Positions 29,237 to 38,189 of a stretch of 64,000 nt of DNA are shown piece after piece. The translations under genes and the position numbers were made by a program. Position 1 is the stretch's first letter; each line of letters opens with the position of its first letter. Below the pieces are notes generated by a model. The model ran no database searches. It was not told the DNA's origin and saw nothing but the letters and a program-made list of their open reading frames with translations. Origin of the DNA: Ascidiaceihabitans donghaensis. Its GTDB lineage: Bacteria > Pseudomonadota > Alphaproteobacteria > Rhodobacterales > Rhodobacteraceae. The stretch covers positions 2,294,001-2,358,000 of the forward strand of contig NZ_OMOR01000001.1 of assembly GCF_900302465.1 (NCBI RefSeq). Direction: 5' to 3'.

Positions 29237-30234
29237 CGCGTGACGACCGGAATACAATCCGCTTTTTCAGCCAGCAGCGCTGAACAGAAACGGCGTGCGT
29301 CGCTCAAGTCTTCGAACCCCATGGCGCGCAGGCGATAAAATGTGCGTCCGCCACTTTTGGCTTTTTGAACAATGCGTTGTTTTCCATACAGATAATCCCC
29401 AAACCGGCCTTCCAGCTTGGTCCATTGGCTGCGCGCAATTTCGGCGCTGTCAAAGGCACCAAGTTGCACCAGACGTGTCCCTGCGGGCAAGGATGCGGCG
29501 TCAACTTCGGCGTTTGCGGGTGCCGCTGCGGGGGTGGCATTTGTTGTGGCCGTGGCAGACGCCACCGCCTTCAAAGCCTTCGGGCGCAGTTGTGGGCGAA
29601 ACGACGTTTTTATGCCAGGGGCATCAATCACCACAGGCGTTGGCATGGCTTCCGGTGTGGGCGGCGTGACTGAGGCCACCACCTGAACAGGCTGAGCTTC
29701 CGTTTCCGCTTCGATCCTGTCTGCGCCCGCTGTCAGCTGGTTCACCAAATCCTCAACCGATCCGCTTTCAAGTGCTGCGGCCACATCCAACGTTTGTGGT
29801 TGCTCGATCGGGGCAGATGATACAACCGGTTGTTGCACAGGCGCCACCATTGCGACGGGTGTTGGCATATCTTCGTGGGTCAAATCCACCGGACGCGGCG
29901 CAAGAACCAGCCGATCAGCAGGCTTTGCAGCCACACCAACAGCAGCCACTTCGTTCACGGCAAGGCCCTGGTTGATAGCAAGTTGCCCACCCGGATCTTC
30001 GGGACGCACCCGCATGTCACCGCTGGCCGCCTGCACCACAGGGATACCGCTGACATCACGCACCATCAACTTGTAACCCCAAACAGCGACCCCAGCCATC
30101 AATGCCAAAGACACCCCCGCTGCGGTCAAATTTGTCAGGTTTGTCAAAGCATTACGCGGCTTTGGTGATGTGTGGGGTGCGGATTGCGCATAGCCACCAG
30201 CGCCCAGATCATGGGTATAGGATACGTTTGCCAT
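29233..30234 (-). CDS. SPOR-domain inner membrane protein
   Basis: 333 residues: a short cytoplasmic N-terminus, one membrane helix (about residues 37-56, VSLALMAGVAVWGYKLMV), a long Pro/Ala/Val-rich periplasmic linker, and a C-terminal SPOR domain (LVQLGAFDSAEIARSQWTKL through FCSALLAEKADCIPVV). SPOR domains bind denuded peptidoglycan glycan strands at the division site. The position next to nagZ fits cell wall work. Coupled to nagZ by ATGA. Confidence 0.9.
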   Translation of the reverse strand: MANVSYTHDLGAGGYAQSAPHTSPKPRNALTNLTNLTAAGVSLALMAGVAVWGYKLMVRDVSGIPVVQAASGDMRVRPEDPGGQLAINQGLAVNEVAAVGVAAKPADRLVLAPRPVDLTHEDMPTPVAMVAPVQQPVVSSAPIEQPQTLDVAAALESGSVEDLVNQLTAGADRIEAETEAQPVQVVASVTPPTPEAMPTPVVIDAPGIKTSFRPQLRPKALKAVASATATTNATPAAAPANAEVDAASLPAGTRLVQLGAFDSAEIARSQWTKLEGRFGDYLYGKQRIVQKAKSGGRTFYRLRAMGFEDLSDARRFCSALLAEKADCIPVVTR

Positions 30235-30312
30235 TTTGCCTCTTTGCCGGTCAGATACATTGCCTGATCGGTCAACTGATTTCGTGCCTGTTCAGCCGAG
30301 GCGGTTATTGGT

Positions 30313-32058
30313 TCAACGCATCTCTTCGGCTGGCTCAACTCCCAAGATACCAAGGCCCGCAGCTATTACAACAGCTGTGGCACGTGCGAGGGCGATTTTT
30401 GCCTGACTTGTGGCATGATCATCGTCCTGAATGGCCCGCAGCCCGTCTTCCGACCGGCCCAGATGGTACAAGCTGTGAAAATCAGACGCCAATTCGTAAA
30501 GATAGAACGCAACCCGGTGCGGCTCATTCGAGCGGGCCGCCGTTTCGACCAAACGGGGCCATTCGCTCAACTTCATGGCCAGCGCCAATTCGGCTGTGTG
30601 ATCCAGCTTGCTCAAATCCGCAGAAGACAAATCCGTATCGTGCACCGCTATGCCAGCATCCGTGGCTTTGCGCAAAATTGACGCGATCCGCGCATGGGCA
30701 TATTGAACGTAATAGACAGGATTGTCTTTGGATTGTTCCAGCACCTTGTCAAAGTCAAAGTCCAACGGCGCGTCGTTTTTGCGCGTCAGCATCACAAACC
30801 GCGTCACGTCGGACCCCACTTGATCCACAACATCGCGCAGGGTGACAAAGGTCCCTGCCCGCTTGGACATTTTGAACGGCTCGCCATTCTTGTACAACTT
30901 CACAAGTTGCGTCAACTTGATGTCCAGCGGCACACGGCCGTCCGACAGGGCCGAAACAGCAGCCTTCATGCGTTTCACATAGCCGCCGTGATCTGCACCG
31001 AACACATCAATCAACATGTCAAATCCGCGCTGCACCTTGTCAAAGTGATAGGCGATGTCGGGCGCAAAATAGGTCCATGCCCCGTCCGATTTCTTCACGG
31101 GGCGATCCACATCGTCGCCATGATCGGTGGATTTGAACAAAGTTTGTTCGCGTGGCTCCCAGTCCTCGGGTTTTTTGCCTTTGGGAGGTTCAAGAACGCC
31201 TTCATAAATCAGGCCCTTGTCATCCAGTGATTTGATGGCGCTTTCAATCAGCCCCGTGCCGTACAGGGATTTTTCAGAAAAGAAATTGTCCATCTTGATG
31301 CCCAGCTGGCCCAGATCCGCGCGGATCAGATCCATCATGGCTTCGGTTGCGTATTCCCGCACGTCTTGCAGCCAAAACTGTTCGCCTTTGTCGACAAACG
31401 CATCGCCCACTTTGGCTTTCAGGGCTATCCCGACATCAATCAGGTAATCACCGGGGTATGTCCCGTCCTCGAACGCGACGTCCTGACCGTGCGCTTCCAG
31501 ATACCGCAGATACACAGACCGCGCCAAAACATCGACCTGTGCGCCGCCATCGTTGATGTAGTATTCACGGGTCACGTTGTAGCCTGCAAAGTCCAGCAAA
31601 GACGCTAAAGCATCGCCAAAGACCGCGCCGCGGGTGTGCCCCACGTGCAAAGGCCCCGTCGGGTTGGCAGAGACATATTCCACCATCACTTTTTTGCCCT
31701 GCCCCAGATCTGACCGGCCAAATCCGGCGCCTTGCTGCAAGACATCCTGAACGACGCCCTGCCACACAGTCGGGGCCAAACGCAGGTTCAAAAAGCCGGG
31801 ACCTGCGACTTCGCAGGATGTGACACGGTCATCAGATGTCAGTTCATCTGCAAGCGCCTGTGCAATGTCGCGCGGCTTCATGCCTGCGGGCTTGGCCAAA
31901 ACCATAGCAGCGTTTGTCGCCATATCTCCGTGCGCCGGATCACGTGGCGGCTCAACCGCGACGTTGTCCATGGAAAGCCCTTCTGGCAACACACCGCGGG
32001 ATTGCAGCGCTTCCAGATCGGACAGGACGCGGGCGCGCATTTGGGCAAAAAGGTTCAT
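30313..32058 (-). CDS. argS: Arginyl-tRNA synthetase
   Basis: 581 residues of the class I enzyme. It has an N-terminal Add-1 domain, the HIGH-type motif [16 protein letters not shown], a KMSK loop FKMSKRAGT, and a C-terminal DALR anticodon-binding domain ([20 protein letters not shown]). The ATG at 32058 has AGGAAAAG upstream; the reading frame runs 19 codons further but without a ribosome site. It follows dgt by 85 bases. Confidence 0.96.
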   Translation of the reverse strand: MNLFAQMRARVLSDLEALQSRGVLPEGLSMDNVAVEPPRDPAHGDMATNAAMVLAKPAGMKPRDIAQALADELTSDDRVTSCEVAGPGFLNLRLAPTVWQGVVQDVLQQGAGFGRSDLGQGKKVMVEYVSANPTGPLHVGHTRGAVFGDALASLLDFAGYNVTREYYINDGGAQVDVLARSVYLRYLEAHGQDVAFEDGTYPGDYLIDVGIALKAKVGDAFVDKGEQFWLQDVREYATEAMMDLIRADLGQLGIKMDNFFSEKSLYGTGLIESAIKSLDDKGLIYEGVLEPPKGKKPEDWEPREQTLFKSTDHGDDVDRPVKKSDGAWTYFAPDIAYHFDKVQRGFDMLIDVFGADHGGYVKRMKAAVSALSDGRVPLDIKLTQLVKLYKNGEPFKMSKRAGTFVTLRDVVDQVGSDVTRFVMLTRKNDAPLDFDFDKVLEQSKDNPVYYVQYAHARIASILRKATDAGIAVHDTDLSSADLSKLDHTAELALAMKLSEWPRLVETAARSNEPHRVAFYLYELASDFHSLYHLGRSEDGLRAIQDDDHATSQAKIALARATAVVIAAGLGILGVEPAEEMR

Positions 32059-32143
32059 GGGACTTTTCCTAAGATGATGGTGTGCGCGGTGTATCACGCC
32101 GCACAGGCAGGTCAACGGTCAGAGCGGCAAGGTCTTGGGGCGA

Positions 32144-33283
32144 TCACCCGCTGGGGTGCAAGCGCAGATGTTCCAAAAGCGCAAACCGGTCAGTCATGCC
32201 TGAAATATAGTCACTGACCACACGCGCCGTAGCGCTTTCATCCAGATTTCGTGTCATTGCATACCAGTTTTCCGGCATTTTATCGGGATGGTTTAGAAAC
32301 AGTGGAAACAAGTCCTCGATGATCTGGCTGACCTCTGCCCGCTTCTGCATCACGCTGGGTGCGCGGTACATTTGCGTAAACAGAAAGTGACGGATGGCTT
32401 GAAGGTCTTTCCAGACTTGCGACGAAAACTTGATTACGGGGCGCCCCAACATGCGGATGTCACGAGCAGATGTTGCGGCGCTGGTTTCCAGCAGCGTTTG
32501 CGAGGTTTCGATCACATCGGCCACCATCACGCCAAAGACGCGGCGCAACGCTTCGTGGCGGCGGCGCTCAACGTCAAGGTTTGGGTATGCGTCGTCGACC
32601 TGCGCGTAGGCCGCGCCAACAATGGGCAACGCCTGAATATCTGCGTCCGTGAACAGGCCTGCACGCAAGCCATCGTGCAGATCGTGGTTGTTATAGGCGA
32701 TGTCATCAGACAAAGCCGCAACCTGGGCTTCGGCACTTGCGTGTGTGTCCAGTTCCAGATCGTGCAATGCATCATAGGTTGCAAGTGCCACGGGCAATTC
32801 CCCAACGACCGGTCCGTTATGTTTTGCAATACCTTCAAGAGCTTCCCAGGTTAAGTTCAACCCATCAAAGTCTGCGTAATGCTGTTCCAGAGACGTCACA
32901 ATCTTGATGGCTTGGGCGTTGTGATCAAAGCCACCGTACCCTTTCATCAACGCGTGCAAAGTGTCTTCACCGGTGTGCCCAAACGGCGGATGACCCAGAT
33001 CATGTGCCAAGGCCACAGCTTCGGTCAGTTCCGTATTCAGATGTAGCGCGCCGGCGATGGTGCGTGCCACTTGCGCCACTTCAATGGAATGGGTCAGACG
33101 TGTGCGGTAATAATCCCCTTCATGTTCAACAAACACTTGGGTTTTATGTTTCAGCCTGCGAAATGCGCTGGCGTGAATAATACGGTCACGATCGCGTTGA
33201 AAACACGACCGAAAATGCGATTCTTCCTCTGGCACGCGCCGTCCCTTGGACGTGGCAGGGTCACAAGCATATGCGGCATTCAT
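32144..33283 (-). CDS. dgt: dGTP triphosphohydrolase-like protein
   Basis: 379 residues with an HD-type metal phosphohydrolase site: RLTHSIEVAQ, then AHDLGHPPFGHTGE, and DDIAYNNHDLHDGL. Hydrolyses dNTPs to the nucleoside and triphosphate. The DNPSTSKGR-like N-terminus reads CDPATSKGRRVPEEESHFR, typical of the bacterial dGTPase-like type 2 group. It begins the leftward dgt-argS-SPOR-nagZ-scpAB run and is divergent from erpA. Confidence 0.93.
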   Translation of the reverse strand: MNAAYACDPATSKGRRVPEEESHFRSCFQRDRDRIIHASAFRRLKHKTQVFVEHEGDYYRTRLTHSIEVAQVARTIAGALHLNTELTEAVALAHDLGHPPFGHTGEDTLHALMKGYGGFDHNAQAIKIVTSLEQHYADFDGLNLTWEALEGIAKHNGPVVGELPVALATYDALHDLELDTHASAEAQVAALSDDIAYNNHDLHDGLRAGLFTDADIQALPIVGAAYAQVDDAYPNLDVERRRHEALRRVFGVMVADVIETSQTLLETSAATSARDIRMLGRPVIKFSSQVWKDLQAIRHFLFTQMYRAPSVMQKRAEVSQIIEDLFPLFLNHPDKMPENWYAMTRNLDESATARVVSDYISGMTDRFALLEHLRLHPSG

Positions 33284-33377
33284 TGGCCTGTCCTTGTCGC
33301 TTGGCTACAGCCCCTCTATATTGATGTCGAACAGTGATGGAAATATGGCCATCACTTAATTTTCGGAGCCTCAGGTC

Positions 33378-33701
33378 ATGCAACTGCCCCCAAAAGTCAC
33401 AGCCCGCGCATTTGAACGCCTTGCCGAAATTGGAGCCAACGATCAGGGCCAAGCCCTGCGTGTTGCTGTTGAAGGTGGCGGGTGTTCCGGGTTTCAATAT
33501 GAAATTGCGCTCGACACTCCGAAAGAAGATGATCTGGTGCTGGAAGGATCAGGGCAGAAAGTCATTGTGGACGCCGTGTCGCTGCCGTTCTTGTCAAATG
33601 CTGTGATCGACTTTTCAGAGGAGTTGATTGGTGCGCGTTTTGTGATTGAAAACCCGAATGCAACCAGCGCCTGCGGATGCGGAACTTCTTTTTCTATGTA
33701 A
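33378..33701 (+). CDS. erpA: Iron-sulfur cluster insertion protein (ErpA/IscA type)
   Basis: 107 residues of the HesB/IscA A-type carrier family with the three cluster-binding cysteines Cys36 (GGGCSGFQY) and Cys99/Cys101 (SACGCGTSFSM). It hands Fe-S clusters to apoproteins. The position opposite dgt is typical of Rhodobacteraceae. Its stop lies four bases from that of the leftward repeat-protein partner gene. Confidence 0.93.
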   Translation: MQLPPKVTARAFERLAEIGANDQGQALRVAVEGGGCSGFQYEIALDTPKEDDLVLEGSGQKVIVDAVSLPFLSNAVIDFSEELIGARFVIENPNATSACGCGTSFSM

Positions 33702-33705
33702 TGGG

Positions 33706-34770
33706 TTACGATGCGAAGCTAACGCGGGAAAATCCTTCAAAAAACACGTCGAATTCATCTATCGACTGTGCTGCAGATTGCAAGATCAAGTACCCATTTT
33801 CATCAACGGATTGTTCCAGAACAGGACGCATCTTATGCCAGTCCGCGCTGCGCGACCCTTCCATTTGAAACAAGCAGGCTGACATGCTACGCAGCGGACC
33901 CGCTGGCATTGCTGCTGCCGTCAAACGCATACGCCCTTCGGGGATTGTAACATTATGCGCAGTCCCTCCTTTAAGGCGAGACAGCCACCCGCAGACAAAA
34001 AACATGTGGTAGTCGTCAGCGACATCGACATTTTGGCCAGCTTGGACGTCAAAATCCGAAAGCGTTCGCATCACCCAATCTTCCCAAACCTGCGGGGGTG
34101 TTTGGTTTGCATACCGCAGTGCGATGCAGATTTCCGCCAACAGATCGGCGTTTTGATCGAGATAGGCCAAAATACCCGCAAACCGCAGTCCACGAATAGC
34201 ATTGTTGCTTAGTTTCGGATCACAACGCCCGTATTGTGAAAGGTAGAACACGATATGTGTCAGCTCATAGGCTGCTTTTTTGTTGGGCAAAGCAAACGTG
34301 TCCGCCCTATCGATAAATCGGTGCAACCGTTCCGTTAATCCTGTATCGTCTTTCAGGTCCACGCCGCGCCTTGCCAGTAACCGGCGGGCCTCAGCACGTT
34401 GTAAGTCTGACAATTCTGCTTCAGGCAGGCCTTGCGTTACCACCCAATCACACAAGCTTTCGCCTTGCGATCCGCCATACCCAAGGTCTTCCAAATCCAA
34501 GCAGATAGACAGTAAGAACCTGTAATATTGTGGGAAAAAGGCAATTCTTTGCTTTAGACCCGCGTAGAACGCTTGGTGGTTTTCCAAGGCGTTTGGCAAG
34601 ATGTCAGCCGTAGTGCATTCCAGAATATTCAATAATTCCGCATTCTCTTTTAGCCAAAACACATCGTCTGGCCCTCTGCGGTGCTGCCCGAAGCCTGCAA
34701 TCAAATGCGATATTTGATCTTGGTCCGTTTGGCGGCGTGCTGGCACGTTCAAAGTTACGATATTGGTCAT
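33706..34770 (-). CDS. Unknown helical protein, partner of the FSSGSAP repeat protein (possibly DUF6902)
   Basis: 354 residues, predicted soluble and mostly helical, without signal peptide or membrane segments. Notable blocks: ELLNILECTTADILPNALE, FFPQYYRFLLSICLDLEDLG, KKAAYELTHIVFYLSQYGR, ADDYHMFFVCGWLSRLK, and MSACLFQMEGSRSADWHKMR. I recall similar roseobacter proteins labelled DUF6902, but I am not certain. The ELTHIVFYLSQYG helix recalls all-alpha proteins seen near peptide biosynthesis genes; this is a weak impression. Three sampled 60-base lines run 38-43% GC, well below neighbours. The start has AAGGACACC upstream and follows the repeat gene by 46 bases, so they are probably one operon. 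Function unknown. Confidence 0.65.
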   Translation of the reverse strand: MTNIVTLNVPARRQTDQDQISHLIAGFGQHRRGPDDVFWLKENAELLNILECTTADILPNALENHQAFYAGLKQRIAFFPQYYRFLLSICLDLEDLGYGGSQGESLCDWVVTQGLPEAELSDLQRAEARRLLARRGVDLKDDTGLTERLHRFIDRADTFALPNKKAAYELTHIVFYLSQYGRCDPKLSNNAIRGLRFAGILAYLDQNADLLAEICIALRYANQTPPQVWEDWVMRTLSDFDVQAGQNVDVADDYHMFFVCGWLSRLKGGTAHNVTIPEGRMRLTAAAMPAGPLRSMSACLFQMEGSRSADWHKMRPVLEQSVDENGYLILQSAAQSIDEFDVFFEGFSRVSFAS

Positions 34771-34816
34771 AATTCAGGTGTCCTTATGTGACTTCAAACG
34801 TGCCAAAGCGTGGGGG

Positions 34817-35209
34817 TTAAGACCCTGACGAGAACATCTCGGTCGCGTCGCCTGTCACTTGCGATGTGGTAACTGGCGCGGACCCTGACGAAAACATTTG
34901 CACGGCTTCACCGCGTGACGCATCAGATGACATGACCGGCGCCGAGCCCGAAGAAAACATCTCGACAGCATCGCCAGTCAAAGACATCGACGCCAGATTT
35001 GGTGCAGATCCGGACGAAAACAACCCGGTTTCAGCGCCAGTTGTCATCGTCGGCGCAGAGCCGGAAGAAAACGCATCACATAGATCTCCGGTCAGCATTT
35101 CAGAGGCAGACGGGGCCGAACCAGATGAAAACATTTCAACGCCTTCGCCAGCAAAAGCAGCGGTATCGATCAAATCGAATTGAAGGTCGGATTTGCGCAG
35201 TGCAGTCAT
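34817..35209 (-). CDS. Six-repeat FSSGSAP protein, candidate multi-core precursor peptide
   Basis: 130 residues: a 25-residue leader (MTALRKSDLQFDLIDTAAFA, then GEGVE) and six cores beginning at Phe 27, 47, 64, 85, 106 and 126. Five cores read FSSGSAP; the last stops at FSSGS, the very C-terminus. Each core is usually preceded by TG(D/E)AxEM, with spacing 20, 17, 21, 21 and 20 residues. Ser and Gly codons differ from core to core (Gly as GGT, GGC, GGA, GGC, GGG, GGG), so the peptide, not the DNA, is conserved. There is one Cys (44), no transmembrane helix and no classical signal peptide. GGAAG precedes the ATG. I vaguely recall a roseobacter family of this kind (DUF6749), function unknown. 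A multi-core peptide precursor is the leading hypothesis; a self-assembling or secreted repeat protein is the alternative. Confidence 0.8.
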   Translation of the reverse strand: MTALRKSDLQFDLIDTAAFAGEGVEMFSSGSAPSASEMLTGDLCDAFSSGSAPTMTTGAETGLFSSGSAPNLASMSLTGDAVEMFSSGSAPVMSSDASRGEAVQMFSSGSAPVTTSQVTGDATEMFSSGS

Positions 35210-35560
35210 TGTAAACTTCCTTTTTGAGGTTGGTTTGAATGTCTCTTTGCTTGCACGTTAAAGGAGAGTGTTAAAAGAAAAATACAGTTAATAATTGATT
35301 AATGCGTACATTTTTCTACTTTATGTAACACGCATAATTATATGTTTTTACTAGTTATTAATGGCTTATATCCTGATTTCAAAAAACTTTAATTAATCAA
35401 AATGAGCGGGTGTGTATGCCTCAACTCATGTCAAATTAAACAACTTTAAGATGTATTTTCCCGTTAATAGATTCTTTATCGGCGAATCTGTGAAGACACG
35501 CCCCTTGCCCAATCCATCGACTTCGGCGATAGCTTCAGTGCCACTGCAGGGAGCGACCAA
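35210..35560. other. AT-rich divergent intergenic region
   Basis: A 351-base gap without a gene between the FSSGSAP gene and xth. Bases 35281-35340 are 23% GC and 35341-35400 are 20% GC by direct count, against about 50-60% in flanking genes. It contains several TTAA/TAAT runs and must carry the promoters for both divergent genes. Such AT content fits xenogeneic-silencer or nucleoid-protein binding and horizontal origin, but neither is shown. Confidence 0.7.
35337..35342 (-). promoter_or_regulatory. Candidate -10 element for the FSSGSAP operon
   Basis: On the minus strand a perfect TATAAT lies about 128 bases upstream of the FSSGSAP start codon in the AT-rich gap. The hexamer 17 bases further upstream is a poor -35 match. 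In a region this AT-rich the match may be chance. Confidence 0.3.
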
Positions 35561-36343
35561 ATGAAAATCGCCAGTTTCAACATCAACGGTATCAAAGCGC
35601 GCATAAATGCACTTCCCGAATGGTTGGATGAAGCGCAACCAGACGTGGTCGTCTTGCAAGAGATCAAGTCCGTCGATGAAAACTTCCCGCGCGAGCTGTT
35701 TGAGGATCGCGGCTATAACGTCGAAACCCACGGTCAAAAGTCTTTCAACGGGGTTGCCATCCTGTCAAAACTGCCCCTCGAAGACGTCACACGCGGATTG
35801 CCCGGCGACGACAGCGACGAACAAGCGCGTTGGATCGAAGCAACGGTTATGGGCGATCACCACCCCTTGCGCGTGTGCGGCCTGTATTTGCCAAACGGCA
35901 ACCCTGCGCCCGGTCCGAAATACGACTACAAACTGGCTTGGATGCAGCGCCTACAAAATCGCGCCGAACAGCTGATGGCGGAAGAAATGCCTTTTTTGAT
36001 GGCGGGCGATTACAACATCATCCCACAATCCGAAGATGCCGCCCGCCCAGAAGTCTGGACAGAAGACGCCCTTTTCCGGCCCGAAAGCCGCACAGCTTTT
36101 CGTAAATTGATAAACCTTGGTTTGACGGATGCGTTCCGCGCTCGTGATCCGCGGCCCGGTCAGTATTCCTTCTGGGATTATCAGGCAGGGGCATGGAACA
36201 AAAACGACGGCATCCGCATCGACCACTTTTTGCTCAGCCCCACATGCGCCGATACATTAACCAATTGCGCCATTGATAAAGACATCAGAGCACGGGAAAA
36301 GCCATCTGACCACGTGCCCATTTGGGTCGATCTGGCGATCTAA
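35561..36343 (+). CDS. xth: Exodeoxyribonuclease III
   Basis: 260 residues of the exonuclease/endonuclease/phosphatase fold, an AP endonuclease and 3' exonuclease in base excision repair. Motifs: FNINGIKARI, catalytic Glu in VVLQEIKS, GDYNIIPQ, RIDHFLLS, and the His in EKPSDHVPIWVDL. AGGGAG precedes the ATG. The 3' end overlaps the convergent monooxygenase gene by four bases. Confidence 0.95.
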   Translation: MKIASFNINGIKARINALPEWLDEAQPDVVVLQEIKSVDENFPRELFEDRGYNVETHGQKSFNGVAILSKLPLEDVTRGLPGDDSDEQARWIEATVMGDHHPLRVCGLYLPNGNPAPGPKYDYKLAWMQRLQNRAEQLMAEEMPFLMAGDYNIIPQSEDAARPEVWTEDALFRPESRTAFRKLINLGLTDAFRARDPRPGQYSFWDYQAGAWNKNDGIRIDHFLLSPTCADTLTNCAIDKDIRAREKPSDHVPIWVDLAI

Positions 36344-37503
36344 CGCGGTGCTGTGACATCGTGACGATACAGCCAATCGAACTTCCCTAGCATCACGCCA
36401 GGGGCCAGATTGCTGAGCGTCTTCAAACCTAAATGCGCTACAGACCGCATCGGTCCCGGCCGCAAATGATAATTGCGCGCATTCCCGTCAGCCACTTTCA
36501 AAACGCGTGGCACGCGGGCCATGCGAACATCCTGATAGGCTTGCAGGCCATCTAAGCCTTTGTTTTTCAAACATTGTGCCAGAACCCAAACATCTTCCAG
36601 CGCCATATTCGCGCCCTGTGCCAAGAACGGCAGCGTCGGATGGGCAGCATCGCCAACCAACACGACGCCTTCATTGTACCATGTCTTTGCAATCGGATGC
36701 CTGTGCAACCCCCAGACCGACACGTCACCAACTGCGTCCAGTAACGCAGCCGACGGCCCTTCAAAATCGGCAAACCGCGCCCGTAACACGTCGGCGTCGC
36801 CCACGTGATCCCACCCTTCAGCAACCCAAGTATCGCGTTCTTCAACAGCCACAATGTTCACCAACTTACCGTGGCGCAGTGGATAGCTGACGATATGTCG
36901 TCCCGGCCCCATAAACACGCGGGCTTCGGATGGCACATCATGCATGTTTTCAACCATCGCCCGCCATGCCACCTGCCCTGTGAAAAACGGATCGGATGTA
37001 GGGTTCAGGCCGCTGCGACCGACAGAATGTACGCCGTCAGCAGCCACCACAAGTTCGGCACGCAAACACGTGCCATCCATCAGGTCGACCGAGGCCGGCG
37101 CTCCGGAAGAGATCGCCTTCACAGCCATATTGGTCATAATCTGCACACCGGCCTGACGCGCGGCATTGACCAAAACGGTCAACACATCTGCGCGATGAAC
37201 AAAGTAGTATTTTTGATCATTCCCAAGACGTGTCAGATCCAGACGGGCCACCTCACCGGGTCGTTTGTAATCACACAGACACACGGCCTGCGCTTGAACG
37301 GCGCCCGACTGTTGCAAAGGCGTTTCAAGCCCCATGGCCCGCAGAACAGTCAATCCATTCGGACTAATTTGAATGCCTGCGCCCACCTCGCGCAGGGCTG
37401 GGGCCCGTTCCAGAAGTGTAACAGATGCCCCTGCACGACCCAAAAGTGTGGCCGCCGCAAGACCGGCAATTCCGCCACCAACCACAATCACATTTCGAAG
37501 CAT
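36340..37503 (-). CDS. FAD-dependent aromatic monooxygenase (salicylate hydroxylase-like)
   Basis: 387 residues of the class A flavoprotein monooxygenases. GxGxxG motif in VIVVGGGIAGLAAATLLGRA, the FAD/NADPH DG motif in LVVAADGVHSVGR, and the GD motif in VVLVGDAAHPTLPFLAQGA. Relatives hydroxylate salicylate, 3- or 6-hydroxybenzoate or similar rings. No pathway partners are adjacent, so the substrate is unknown. The frame also has a GTG at 37518; the ATG at 37503 leads directly into the Rossmann strand and is preferred. Confidence 0.83.
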   Translation of the reverse strand: MLRNVIVVGGGIAGLAAATLLGRAGASVTLLERAPALREVGAGIQISPNGLTVLRAMGLETPLQQSGAVQAQAVCLCDYKRPGEVARLDLTRLGNDQKYYFVHRADVLTVLVNAARQAGVQIMTNMAVKAISSGAPASVDLMDGTCLRAELVVAADGVHSVGRSGLNPTSDPFFTGQVAWRAMVENMHDVPSEARVFMGPGRHIVSYPLRHGKLVNIVAVEERDTWVAEGWDHVGDADVLRARFADFEGPSAALLDAVGDVSVWGLHRHPIAKTWYNEGVVLVGDAAHPTLPFLAQGANMALEDVWVLAQCLKNKGLDGLQAYQDVRMARVPRVLKVADGNARNYHLRPGPMRSVAHLGLKTLSNLAPGVMLGKFDWLYRHDVTAPR

Positions 37504-37538
37504 CGCCTTGTCACCCACTTAACACATCGCCGAAACGC

Positions 37539-37572
37539 AAAAACGCGCAGGCCGACAGACCCACGCGTTTTT
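37539..37572 (-). terminator. Terminator after dksA
   Basis: Inverted repeat AAAAACGCG/CGCGTTTTT (37539-37547 with 37564-37572) with a 16-nt loop. It lies 21 bases beyond the dksA stop on the minus strand and has T runs on both strands. It separates dksA from the leftward monooxygenase gene. Confidence 0.75.
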
Positions 37573-37593
37573 GAAACTTTATCCAAGACGCAT

Positions 37594-38016
37594 TCAGTCG
37601 TCGCGGTGCACTTTTTCACGGCGCTCGTGACGCTCTTGCGCCTCAAGGCTCATGGTGGCGATTGGACGCGCATCCAGACGTTTCAAAGAAATGGGTTCGC
37701 CCGTGACCGAGCAGTAGCCGAATTCGTCTTCGTCGATACGGCGCAAGGCCGCGTCGATCTTTGCGACCAGTTTGCGTTGGCGGTCACGCGTCCGCAATTC
37801 CAGGGCGCGATCTGTTTCTTCCGACGCACGATCCGTCACATCCGGAATGTTACGTGTTCCGTCTTGCAGCGCTTCAATGGTGTCGCGGCTGCCTGCTTGC
37901 AATTCCGATTTCCAGTTTTGCAGTTTGCGGCGGAAATACTCGACCTGACGGTCGTTCATAAATGGTTCATCTTCGGCAGGACGGTAGTCATCCGGCAAGA
38001 ACGTCTCTTGTTTCAT
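37594..38016 (-). CDS. dksA: DksA-type RNA polymerase-binding factor with a single zinc-finger cysteine
   Basis: 140 residues: an N-terminal MKQETFLPDDYRPAEDEPFM, the coiled-coil with its acidic tip DVTDRASEETDRALELRTRD, and a C-terminal finger GYCSVTGEPISLKRLDARP. DksA enters the RNA polymerase secondary channel and mediates the ppGpp stringent response. Only one of four zinc-ligand cysteines remains, as known for Rhodobacter-type and DksA2-like proteins. GAGGGGGAC precedes the ATG at 38016; another ATG at 38049 with GAGGGA would add 11 residues. Confidence 0.9.
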   Translation of the reverse strand: MKQETFLPDDYRPAEDEPFMNDRQVEYFRRKLQNWKSELQAGSRDTIEALQDGTRNIPDVTDRASEETDRALELRTRDRQRKLVAKIDAALRRIDEDEFGYCSVTGEPISLKRLDARPIATMSLEAQERHERREKVHRDD

Positions 38017-38189
38017 GTCGTCCCCCTCGATCGTTTTGGCATTTGCCATTTCTGATCCCTCAAATTCTATGAAGCCAAGGCTTATGCCGCAGCGTCTATC
38101 GCAGCCCCCGACGATTGTCACTACACAATACTGCGTATTTGTGGCTAAAAGCGGGCAACACGTTACGATATTCTTAAGGGGAAAAGACT

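Noticed and set aside
28226-29338. A 370-codon rightward frame opposite nagZ
   Set aside because: Shadow of a conserved gene; no recognisable domain and Arg/His-rich composition.
34817-35209. Regular repeats taken as a possible CRISPR array
   Set aside because: The repeats are coding, of differing spacing, and diverge at nearly every third codon position.
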